From contig JAADDZ010000024.1 of NCBI GenBank assembly GCA_013153635.1, positions 24,428 through 88,427 on the forward strand: a DNA stretch of 64,000 nucleotides. The letters run 5' to 3'. Source of the stretch: Aquificota bacterium. GTDB lineage: Bacteria; Aquificota; Aquificia; Aquificales; Hydrogenothermaceae. Of this stretch, positions 1 to 6,931 are shown piece by piece. Both the position numbers and the translations under genes were made by a program. The notes under the pieces were generated by a model. That model saw nothing but the letters and a program-made list of their open reading frames with translations, had not been told where the DNA came from and did no database searches. The stretch's first letter is position 1. Every line of letters starts with the position of its first letter.

Positions 1-412
1 TTTTGGGTCTTCCTATTCCTATCTTCAATCTAGGGAAATTTTCAGTTTTTAGATTTTCTATTATGGATTTTATTCCTCTGTGTCCTCCGCTAGAGCCAGA
101 TTTTCTAAGTCTAATTTTACCAAGGGGTAAATCTAGGTCGTCATATACTACTAATATTTGAGAAGGTTCTAGGTTGTACTCTTCTAACAGATTTTTAACT
201 GCTATTCCGCTATTATTCATGTAAGTTTGGGGTTTTACTATGATTAGGTTTTGGTTTTTACATTCGTATATCTGGGAAAAACAGCATTCCTTTTTGTGTT
301 TTTTACATTTGAGAGCAGATGCTAAAGCATCTGCCACCATAAAACCTATATTGTGACGGGTATCTTCATATGTTTTCCCCGGATTACCAAGACCTATTAC
401 TGCTTTTATCAT
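1..412 (-). CDS. pth: peptidyl-tRNA hydrolase, C-terminus cut by window edge
   Basis: Hydrolyses the ester bond of peptidyl-tRNAs released from stalled ribosomes, recycling tRNA in the cytosol. Translating the minus strand from the ATG at 412 gives a typical Pth start, MIKAVIGLGNPGKTYEDTRH, followed by NIGF with the catalytic His region, then KPQTYMNNSG and YDDLDLPLGKIR, all Pth signatures. About 137 residues are present; family members are near 190, so the missing end lies left of the window. The start overlaps the rplY stop by ATGA, so the two are probably translationally coupled. The rplY-pth pair is a common bacterial gene order. Confidence 0.95.
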   Translation of the reverse strand, partial: MIKAVIGLGNPGKTYEDTRHNIGFMVADALASALKCKKHKKECCFSQIYECKNQNLIIVKPQTYMNNSGIAVKNLLEEYNLEPSQILVVYDDLDLPLGKIRLRKSGSSGGHRGIKSIIENLKTENFPRLKIGIGRPK

Positions 413-1017
413 GTAGAGGTTTCTGTTTCTACCGCTTCTTCAGGGATTTCTTCTTCTATTACTTCTTCTTCAGGTTCAGTCACAACAGCAACAACCTCAT
501 CAGGAGGTGTTATTATTTTTACATCTTCAGGAGGTTTTATGTCTCTAACGTAAAGTACATCTCCAAGTCCTAGCTCTGAAACATCTATTTTGAGTTCTTC
601 TGGTATTTTTCTTGGAACGGTTTTAACTAGTACAGAGTGAAGATGCTGTTCTAGAACTCCTCCTAATTCTACACCTTTAGGTGTTCCTACGAGTTCTATA
701 GGTACTTCTACCTCTAGCTCTACTCCAAAGGTAACCTCGTAAAGGTCTACATGTATAGGTTCATCTCCAAGATAGTTGTACTGAATATCCTTTAATATAC
801 ATATTCTTGGTTCTTCTTCTTTTTGGAGTTTGATATGAATCAAGAAGTTACCGTGTGGTCTAGAAAGTAGGTCTTTTTTTCTTATGTATATATGTGCGTT
901 TGAGTGTCCCTTTCCGTATATTTCTGCAGGAATGTACCCTTGATTCCTTAGTTCTTTAACTTGGCTTTTTTTTCCGGGTATTCTTTCTACTGCTTCCCAT
1001 TCTATTGTTTGTATCAT
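409..1017 (-). CDS. rplY: 50S ribosomal protein L25/TL5 (Ctc family)
   Basis: Binds 5S rRNA in the large ribosomal subunit. At 202 residues it is the long two-domain form (L25 domain about 1-93, TL5-type beta domain about 95-185) rather than the 94-residue E. coli form. The N-terminus carries the family pattern (ERIPGKKSQVKELRNQGYIP, then EIYGKGHSN), and the second domain has VPIELVGTPKGVELGGVLEQ. The last ~25 residues are a very acidic Glu-rich tail, usual in the long form. It sits 18 bases after prs and overlaps pth, forming a prs-rplY-pth unit. Confidence 0.95.
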   Translation of the reverse strand: MIQTIEWEAVERIPGKKSQVKELRNQGYIPAEIYGKGHSNAHIYIRKKDLLSRPHGNFLIHIKLQKEEEPRICILKDIQYNYLGDEPIHVDLYEVTFGVELEVEVPIELVGTPKGVELGGVLEQHLHSVLVKTVPRKIPEELKIDVSELGLGDVLYVRDIKPPEDVKIITPPDEVVAVVTEPEEEVIEEEIPEEAVETETST

Positions 1018-1035
1018 TTTTTTTGTCTACCTCCT

Positions 1036-1974
1036 TTAAACAAATAATGAACTTACAGAGCTTTCTATGTTTATTCTTTTAATTGCTTCTCCTACTAGTT
1101 CTGCCACAGAGAGTACTTTTAATTTTTCAAACTCTTTTCCTCTTACTGGGATAGTATTTGTAACTATTACTTCTTCTATTGGAGAATTCTTTAATCTTTC
1201 TACAGCTGGTCCAGAAAAGACTGGGTGTGTACATGTAGCTATCACTGATTTTGCTCCTTTTTGGAGGAGCATCTGTGATGCTGATACTATTGTGCCAGCT
1301 GTATCTATTATATCGTCTATTATTATCGCATTTTTGCCAGTTACATCACCTATTACGTCAAATGTTTCTACTATATTAGGCGCTGGTCTTCTTTTGTATA
1401 TAATTGCAAGCCCACAGTCTAATCTGTTTGCTAACATTCTTGCTCGTTCTACGCCTCCTGCGTCAGGGGATACTACTATAGGATTTTGTATATTTTTTGA
1501 TTTTAGGTAATCTAATATTACAGGTAACGCATATAGGTTATCAACTGGGCAGTCAAAGAATCCTTGTATCTGGGCTGAATGTAAATCTACTGTTAGTACT
1601 CTATCTGCTCCTGCTTTTTGTATGATGTCAGCAAGTAATTTTGCACTTATAGGGACTCTAGGTTTGTCTTTTCTATCTTGTCTTGCGTATGCGAAGTACG
1701 GTATTACAGCTGTTATTCTATGAGTGGAAGACCTTTTTAGAGCGTCTAAGATTAAAAGAAGTTCCATGATGTTATCGTTTGCTGGGTAAGAGAGGGTTTG
1801 TATCACAAAAACGTCTGCTCCACGGACATTTTCTTTTATTTGGACTCTAACTTCCCCGTCACTAAATCTTGTAATTAAAGTATCGCATAGTGGTACATGG
1901 AGATAATCAGCTATCTTATAAGCAAACTCTGGGTTTGCTGTACCGCTAATTATTTTTAAATGTTTTCCTGCCAA
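1036..1974 (-). CDS. prs: ribose-phosphate pyrophosphokinase
   Basis: Makes PRPP from ribose 5-phosphate and ATP for purine, pyrimidine, His, Trp and NAD synthesis. The 312-residue length is standard for class I enzymes. Visible motifs are the flexible-loop ARQDRK segment (about residue 97), the metal-binding VDLHSAQIQGFF, the VVSPDAGGVERAR segment, and the PRPP-binding IIDDIIDTAGT. A GAGG-type ribosome site precedes the ATG. It is followed 18 bases later by rplY and preceded by a tRNA-Gln gene on the same strand. Confidence 0.97.
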   Translation of the reverse strand: MAGKHLKIISGTANPEFAYKIADYLHVPLCDTLITRFSDGEVRVQIKENVRGADVFVIQTLSYPANDNIMELLLILDALKRSSTHRITAVIPYFAYARQDRKDKPRVPISAKLLADIIQKAGADRVLTVDLHSAQIQGFFDCPVDNLYALPVILDYLKSKNIQNPIVVSPDAGGVERARMLANRLDCGLAIIYKRRPAPNIVETFDVIGDVTGKNAIIIDDIIDTAGTIVSASQMLLQKGAKSVIATCTHPVFSGPAVERLKNSPIEEVIVTNTIPVRGKEFEKLKVLSVAELVGEAIKRINIESSVSSLFV

Positions 1975-2006
1975 GAGTTACCTCCAGATTTTAAAGAAAG
2001 TTTAAG

Positions 2007-2079
2007 CTGGGGAGGCAGGATTCGAACCTGCGACACCCGGATCCAAAATCCGGTGTTCTGCCAGCTGAACTACTCCCCA
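2007..2079 (-). tRNA. tRNA-Gln (anticodon TTG)
   Basis: A full 73-base cloverleaf reads on the minus strand: acceptor arms TGGGGAG/CTCCCCA, D stem GTTC/GAAC, anticodon stem CCGGA/TCCGG around the loop TTTTGGA, a 5-base variable loop and T arm GCAGG-TTCGAAT-CCTGC. Loop positions 34-36 are TTG, decoding CAA (Gln). The weak U1-A72 pair and discriminator G73 match glutamine tRNA identity elements. The 3' CCA is not encoded; the next genomic bases are CTT. The gene lies between ispE and prs on the same strand and may be co-transcribed. Confidence 0.96.
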
Positions 2080-2087
2080 GCAGTTTA

Positions 2088-2912
2088 TTAGATTAAATTT
2101 GCTTCATATAGTTTCCAGTCTCTAAGTTTACAAATATCTTTTAATCTTTGGTTTGGTTTTCCAAAAACAAAAACAGCACTTCCGCTACCTGTAATGTAAC
2201 CCTTGTATCCTAAGAATTCAAGGGTGTTTAATACTTCATTTATCACAGGAAAGTTTTCTTTAGAAATGTTTCCTAAACTGTTTTCTATACTTGCTAGAAA
2301 TTCATCTAACCTATTCTCTTTTAACAGAGTATCTATTATATTTATCTGTTCTTGGGTTGTCAATATATCAGATGTAACTTTGCTGTATACTTCTTTGGTT
2401 TTTACTTCTATGTTTGGATAAATGATAAAGATTTCTTTTTCTAGTTTTGTTTTTAGGTAGGTGATTTTATCTCCTATTCCTTGGGCTACTGCCATACCTC
2501 CTTCTAAGAAGAAGGGAACGTCTGCTCCTATGTATACTGCGAGTTTGTGTAGTTCTTCTTGTGTTAATGGAGAGCCAGAGAGTTCGTTTAATTTTTTTAG
2601 TATAACAGCCGCGTTAGAGCTACCACCTCCTAGTCCACTTCCAATGGGGATATTTTTTTGGATAAATATTTTGTAATTCTGTTGTATTCCTGTAGTTTCT
2701 TCAAAGATTCTAACCGCTTTTGTTACAGTGTTTTCTTCTGGTATGTTTGGGTTTGAGAAGGTTATTTCTAGTTTAGGTGCAGGTTTGATAGTTATTATGT
2801 CGTGTAAATCGATGGTATGGATAACTGTGTAAATATCGTGGTATTCATCTGTTCTTTTTCTTAAAATCCATAGTCCAAGGTTTATTTTTGCAGGAGATTT
2901 TATTGTTTCCAT
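2088..2912 (-). CDS. ispE: 4-diphosphocytidyl-2-C-methyl-D-erythritol kinase
   Basis: GHMP-family kinase of the MEP isoprenoid pathway that phosphorylates CDP-methylerythritol at the 2-hydroxyl. The N-terminal KSPAKINLGLWILRKRTDEYH is the substrate-binding signature, and the ATP-binding GHMP motif PIGSGLGGGSSNAAV lies near residue 90. The C-terminal YITGSGSAVFVF is the third GHMP motif. Length 274 is normal. It ends 8 bases upstream of the tRNA-Gln, and the ispE-tRNA-Gln-prs order is widespread in bacteria, which supports all three calls. Confidence 0.96.
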   Translation of the reverse strand: METIKSPAKINLGLWILRKRTDEYHDIYTVIHTIDLHDIITIKPAPKLEITFSNPNIPEENTVTKAVRIFEETTGIQQNYKIFIQKNIPIGSGLGGGSSNAAVILKKLNELSGSPLTQEELHKLAVYIGADVPFFLEGGMAVAQGIGDKITYLKTKLEKEIFIIYPNIEVKTKEVYSKVTSDILTTQEQINIIDTLLKENRLDEFLASIENSLGNISKENFPVINEVLNTLEFLGYKGYITGSGSAVFVFGKPNQRLKDICKLRDWKLYEANLI

Positions 2913-2986
2913 TTCTATTTTCCTTTTTGTTTTATAGATTTCAATCTAAAATAATAGTCTGGTAATTTCTAAACTTCAAGGAGATT

Positions 2987-3829
2987 ATGATGATAGGTGT
3001 TATAGGTGGAAGTGGTTTGTATGAAATTGATGATATTAAGGTTGTAGACACAGTCGAGTTGTCTACTCCTTTTGGTAACCCTAGTGACAAGTATGTTATA
3101 GCTGATGTTAAGGGTAGTAAGGCTGTTTTTCTTCCAAGGCATGGAAAAGGTCATAAGTATCCTCCTCACTTGATAAATTATAGAGCTAACATTTGGGGAT
3201 TTAGGAAGCTAGGTGTAAATAAAATTTTGTCTATAAGTGCCGTTGGAGGTATAAATCCTGTCTTAAAGCCCGGTGATTTTGTTATCGTTGAGCAGTTTTT
3301 GGATTTTACTAAATCTAGACCTGTCTCTTTTTATGAAGGGATATTTTCAAAAGATGATGATACTGATTATGACGATTTGGTGAAGGAATATATGAACACT
3401 AAAAGGGTAGTTCATATCGATGTAACTTCTCCTTTTTGTTCTTTTATGAAAAAAAAGCTAGATACAGTTTTAAAGGATAAAGGTTTTTCTTATGTAAAGA
3501 ATGCTACTTATGTTACTACGGAAGGTCCTAGGTTAGAAACAGCCGCAGAGATAAAAGCTTTTTCTTTACTTGGTTCTGATATTGTGGGAATGACCTTAGT
3601 CCCTGAAGTTGTACTTGCACGGGAGCTTAATATTCATTTTGTTGCCTTGAGCGTGGTAACGAATCCTGCCGCTGGTATTGTTGGAGAGAGGTTGACCTCT
3701 AAGGAGGTTGTGGAGATGATGCATCGAAAAAATCAAGAGATTAAGCAGGTCTTATTAGATTTTATTCCAAATGTTACAGATAATTTCGATTGTAGTTGTG
3801 AGGAAGTTCTTTTAGATGCGGCTATCTGA
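2987..3829 (+). CDS. mtnP: S-methyl-5'-thioadenosine phosphorylase
   Basis: Phosphorolysis of 5'-methylthioadenosine to adenine and methylthioribose 1-phosphate, the entry to methionine salvage. Motifs of the PNP/MTAP family are clear: GVIGGSGLY at the start, LPRHGKGHKYPPHLINYRAN, SAVGGINP, and TEGPRLETAAEIKAF. Length 280 is typical. Two ATG codons are adjacent (2987 and 2990), both 7-10 bases after AAGGAG. A second salvage gene, mtnC, lies far away at 55.1 kb. Related nucleoside phosphorylases share the fold, so substrate choice is by family resemblance. Confidence 0.92.
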   Translation: MMIGVIGGSGLYEIDDIKVVDTVELSTPFGNPSDKYVIADVKGSKAVFLPRHGKGHKYPPHLINYRANIWGFRKLGVNKILSISAVGGINPVLKPGDFVIVEQFLDFTKSRPVSFYEGIFSKDDDTDYDDLVKEYMNTKRVVHIDVTSPFCSFMKKKLDTVLKDKGFSYVKNATYVTTEGPRLETAAEIKAFSLLGSDIVGMTLVPEVVLARELNIHFVALSVVTNPAAGIVGERLTSKEVVEMMHRKNQEIKQVLLDFIPNVTDNFDCSCEEVLLDAAI

Positions 3830-3904
3830 AAAATATCATTGATTATAGTAAAATGTAGGTCTATTATTCTGTATTGTTTGTTAATAAGTTTTTAGGAGAG
3901 GGTA

Positions 3905-4297
3905 ATGAGGAGATTTATATATACTTTTTTTTCTACTTTTATCTTTTTTTCTGTTGTTCATGCAGATGTACAAAATCTAGACCCTAAAACCTTTTTTGAA
4001 AAGCTCACTAAAACAAAAACCGCTATCTTACTAGATGTTAGAACTCCTTATGAGTACGAAAGAGATGGTCATATTCCTAATTCTAATCTTTTGCCTATAC
4101 AGGTTTTACCGAATTATGCGGATAGGCTTTTAAAATATAAGGAATACACTGTTTTTGTTTATTGTAGAAGTGGTAATAGAAGCTTGGTTGCGGCTAAATA
4201 TCTGGAAAAACTTGGATTTAAAAGGATTTTTAATCTAAAAGGTGGAATAATCGAATGGAAAAAGTACGGTTTACCTATTAAATATGGAAGAAACTAA
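3905..4297 (+). CDS. exported single-domain rhodanese
   Basis: A 130-residue protein with an N-terminal signal peptide (hydrophobic stretch about 4-19, likely cleavage after VHA) followed by one rhodanese domain. The family motifs LLDVRTPYEYERDGHIPNS and the active-site loop CRSGNRS are intact, so it can probably carry a persulfide on the catalytic Cys. Periplasmic rhodaneses are common in sulfur-oxidising bacteria, where they handle sulfane sulfur; that role here is inference. The 3' end overlaps the convergent minus gene by 27 bases. Ribosome site TAGGAGAG lies just before the ATG. Confidence 0.9.
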   Translation: MRRFIYTFFSTFIFFSVVHADVQNLDPKTFFEKLTKTKTAILLDVRTPYEYERDGHIPNSNLLPIQVLPNYADRLLKYKEYTVFVYCRSGNRSLVAAKYLEKLGFKRIFNLKGGIIEWKKYGLPIKYGRN

Positions 4298-4675
4298 CCT
4301 GTAGATATTGTCTTGAGTGACAAAAACTTTTGTGTTTTTGTATGTAAAAGCTATCTTTAACTCATATCTATTTAGTATGTGGGTCTCTTGAGTGTTGTTT
4401 CTTAGTTCTTCTAGATAGTTTTCAAGTAAATATCTGTCTGCTAATTTGAAGGAAACTAAGGTAGATAGAAGTAGAGCATCTTTTGTATCTGATAACTGAA
4501 GGTTTTTAAGTGCTTCTGTGTAGTGCTTTTCTGTTATATGTTTACAACCTCTGAAGAACCATGTTTCTTTTTTGGTCTTAGTTGTTTTTATAAACTGCTC
4601 AAAATCGATATTTTTCAGCTGTTTATCATCTCTTATAAAGATGATATGACTTTTTCTTAAGTCTTTGTATTTCAT
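4271..4675 (-). CDS. conserved hypothetical, TPR-like helices
   Basis: Not recognised. The 134-residue product has no signal peptide or membrane segment. The middle (about 40-90) is helical and resembles one or two degenerate TPR-type hairpins, with a central YTEALKNLQLSDTKDALLL. Its ATG overlaps the stop of the upstream phosphatase gene (ATGA), so the two are almost certainly translated together and may be functionally linked. The 3' end overlaps the convergent rhodanese gene by 27 bases. No catalytic motif is visible. Confidence 0.6.
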   Translation of the reverse strand: MKYKDLRKSHIIFIRDDKQLKNIDFEQFIKTTKTKKETWFFRGCKHITEKHYTEALKNLQLSDTKDALLLSTLVSFKLADRYLLENYLEELRNNTQETHILNRYELKIAFTYKNTKVFVTQDNIYRLVSSIFNR

Positions 4676-5418
4676 GGGATTGTATTTAGGGTATAGTATA
4701 TTTTTTTGGCTTTTACAAATTCAAAGGTTTCTAAATCAGGAAGATAAGCTGTTAGTTTATTCCCAAAAACGCACCCTGTATCTATTCCGTAACATTTATT
4801 GTTTATATAGGGTTCTTCAAAAACTACATGTCCGTATACGATTTTTGGGGAATCTGGGGTTACTTTTCTTTTTTTTGTCCAGTCTAATCTCTCTGGTAGA
4901 CCGGTAGGTGTGAATTTTCCTGTTGTTTCTCCATATAAGACGAAACTTTTGACTTTTTTACCTGTTTTACCTATCATTTCGTCTTTTATTCCTGCGTGGG
5001 CTACTACTGTATCTTTGTTTATTATTAGATACAAGGGAACTTTTTGGTAGTAGTCTATTATTTTTTTTCTGTATCGCTCTTGAGTATTTTTTGATAATGT
5101 TAAGAATTCATTTACCGTTTTTTGCATACCGTAGCTTATTTTTACTTTGTTTCCTTTTAACCATCTTACAAATTTATCCATATGGTTGCTCTGGACTTCT
5201 ATAAATTTTCCTTTTTCATATAAATCAATACATAAATCAAGTGTTTTTAGGTTGTAATCTCCTCTATCTATGTTATCTCCAACTGAAATAATCAAAGTGT
5301 CTTTACCGTATTTGTCCCATACATTAGATAACATCTGCTTAAATTCATAATAACAGCCGTGGACATCGCCAATTACAGCATATAACTTTTGGGTATCTAT
5401 TTTAAGAAAGTTATCCAT
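4672..5418 (-). CDS. PPP-family metallophosphatase (ApaH/PrpA-like)
   Basis: Two-metal phosphoesterase. The motifs occur in order: GDVHG (residues 17-21), GDNIDRG (47-53), then SNHM where most relatives have GNHE, AHAG about residue 148, and YGHV about 188. The glycine and glutamate changes around the catalytic His are unusual but keep Asn and His. The substrate could be phosphoprotein or dinucleoside polyphosphate; sequence alone does not decide. An upstream TTG at 5439 would add seven residues; I chose the ATG at 5418 because the fold starts immediately after and an AGGA lies upstream. Coupled by ATGA to the next gene. Confidence 0.82.
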   Translation of the reverse strand: MDNFLKIDTQKLYAVIGDVHGCYYEFKQMLSNVWDKYGKDTLIISVGDNIDRGDYNLKTLDLCIDLYEKGKFIEVQSNHMDKFVRWLKGNKVKISYGMQKTVNEFLTLSKNTQERYRKKIIDYYQKVPLYLIINKDTVVAHAGIKDEMIGKTGKKVKSFVLYGETTGKFTPTGLPERLDWTKKRKVTPDSPKIVYGHVVFEEPYINNKCYGIDTGCVFGNKLTAYLPDLETFEFVKAKKIYYTLNTIP

Positions 5419-5422
5419 CTGT

Positions 5423-6184
5423 TTATTTGTTCCTGGCAAAAATTAAATATCCTGTGTGGGCTACCATTCTATCTTCTGGGCGTAATCTCTCTGCAATAGG
5501 TTTGTATTCTCTTAATAATATCTCTTTTACTTCTATTTTCAAAAAGGAATGTCTCTCTAGTTCTTGAAGGAGATTTATTATCTGATTTGCTGTTGGGACT
5601 AGAAATCCTATGATTGCTCCTTTTTTTAGAGCAGGTTTTATATGCTTTATATGAGTCCAAGGTTCTTTAACATCGATAAAAGCCGCATCGAAATCTTTTT
5701 CTTCTATGCCTAGAGATATATCTTTATTGTGGAAGTGGACATACTTATCCATCTGTGCAAGTTTTAGGTTTTCTTTTGCTGTTTGTAGATGTTTGATTTC
5801 TTTTTCATATGCATGAATAATTCCACTAGGTTTGACAGCATTTGCCATTACTATTGTTAATGCTCCACTTCCTATTCCAGTTTCAAATACTTTCATGTCT
5901 GAAGTAAGTCCCAGTTTTAAGGTTATATATGCTGAATCTTTTGGGTATATAATTTGGGTTTTTCTTTTTATTCCATACATTATTATGTCGTAAAGCGTTG
6001 GTTTTAGTATTAGAAATTCTTTTCCTTTATGTGTTTTTACTGTATCCCCGTACTCTTTTCCTATGATGTCGTTATGATAGATATTTCCTTTATGTGTACT
6101 AAATACTTCATTTGATTTTAAGTTTAGAAAAAATACATTTTTGTTGTCTGTTAGTTCTACTAGTTCACCCTCTTTTATAGACAT
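5423..6184 (-). CDS. trmI: tRNA (adenine-N1)-methyltransferase, TrmI family
   Basis: SAM-dependent methylase that forms m1A at position 58 of the tRNA T loop, a modification important for tRNA stability in thermophiles. The 253-residue protein has the small N-terminal beta domain (about 1-70) and a Rossmann methyltransferase domain with motif I VFETGIGSGALTIVMA, FDAAFIDVKEPW (motif IV) and the late RPEDRMVAHTGYL signature of TrmI proteins. Followed five bases later by the phosphatase gene at its ATG. Confidence 0.92.
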   Translation of the reverse strand: MSIKEGELVELTDNKNVFFLNLKSNEVFSTHKGNIYHNDIIGKEYGDTVKTHKGKEFLILKPTLYDIIMYGIKRKTQIIYPKDSAYITLKLGLTSDMKVFETGIGSGALTIVMANAVKPSGIIHAYEKEIKHLQTAKENLKLAQMDKYVHFHNKDISLGIEEKDFDAAFIDVKEPWTHIKHIKPALKKGAIIGFLVPTANQIINLLQELERHSFLKIEVKEILLREYKPIAERLRPEDRMVAHTGYLIFARNK

Positions 6185-6212
6185 AATAGATTAAACCTTA
6201 AATTAATGATTT

Positions 6213-6860
6213 TTATCTTGCTAACAGGTCTAAAGCAAATTCTTTGTTATTATACAGGTCTATAGAGTAGTTATCCCAAAACACACATGTACCTCCTGCG
6301 ATAAGCGCACCACCAGAACCTAAATCTCTATATTCTGCAAATAATACCTTTTCTTTACCTAATCTAGATATAGCTGTATCTTCTGCATAAACTATAGGTT
6401 CTACAAGGTCGTTAGTAATAGTTATTGAATCTGTACAAGCTAGCATGATTTTGTTTACATTGTCTTTGAAATGTTTTATTTTCGTTGTTGTCAAAAGAAG
6501 GTCGTCTTTTTCATAATTATTTTCTGCATCTGCTACAATATCTCCATTGAAAATGATACCAAACTCCTCTGTAAGAGAGTTACAGGTGTCAGCTATTTTG
6601 TCTTCATTTTTGTAATAACCAAGTATAAGTATTTTTTTACCTTTTCTTATAAGCTCTGATAAAAAATGGACTTCCTCTTTTTTAAAAGGTATTTCTGGAT
6701 AATTAAATACTACAGTGTCATACTGGGCAAATCTATCTATATCATCTATCTCGTCTACTATTATGTTATTTTCTCTTGTATATCTTTGTAATTTAGAAAA
6801 GTAGTAGTGGTCTGAAATGATAAATTCTTGGTGAGCTGTACTCCATGCAACTTTTATCAT
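6213..6860 (-). CDS. conserved hypothetical, GATase-like/DUF4350-like fold
   Basis: Function unknown. The 215-residue soluble protein starts MIKVAWSTAHQEF, contains YDTVVFNYPEIPFKKEEV and then RKGKKILILGYY, a layout resembling the flavodoxin-like or glutaminase-like domains of DUF4350 and related proteins that lack catalytic residues. The final third has LGSGGALIAGGTCVFWDN. No signal peptide or membrane segment. The assignment to a GATase-like fold is tentative. It lies 28 bases upstream of trmI on the same strand and diverges from the polysaccharide export operon. Confidence 0.55.
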   Translation of the reverse strand: MIKVAWSTAHQEFIISDHYYFSKLQRYTRENNIIVDEIDDIDRFAQYDTVVFNYPEIPFKKEEVHFLSELIRKGKKILILGYYKNEDKIADTCNSLTEEFGIIFNGDIVADAENNYEKDDLLLTTTKIKHFKDNVNKIMLACTDSITITNDLVEPIVYAEDTAISRLGKEKVLFAEYRDLGSGGALIAGGTCVFWDNYSIDLYNNKEFALDLLAR

Positions 6861-6931
6861 AGGTATTTTCTCCTTTTAAATTTAGTTCAAGTATAATATT
6901 CTAAATCAATTTTAAGGTAAGAGGTAAATGT

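Noticed and set aside
2007-2079. Reading the tRNA as tRNA-Trp because GGATCCAAAATCC contains CCA
   Set aside because: With a 5-bp anticodon stem the seven-base loop is TTTTGGA, putting TTG at 34-36; U1-A72 and G73 also fit Gln.
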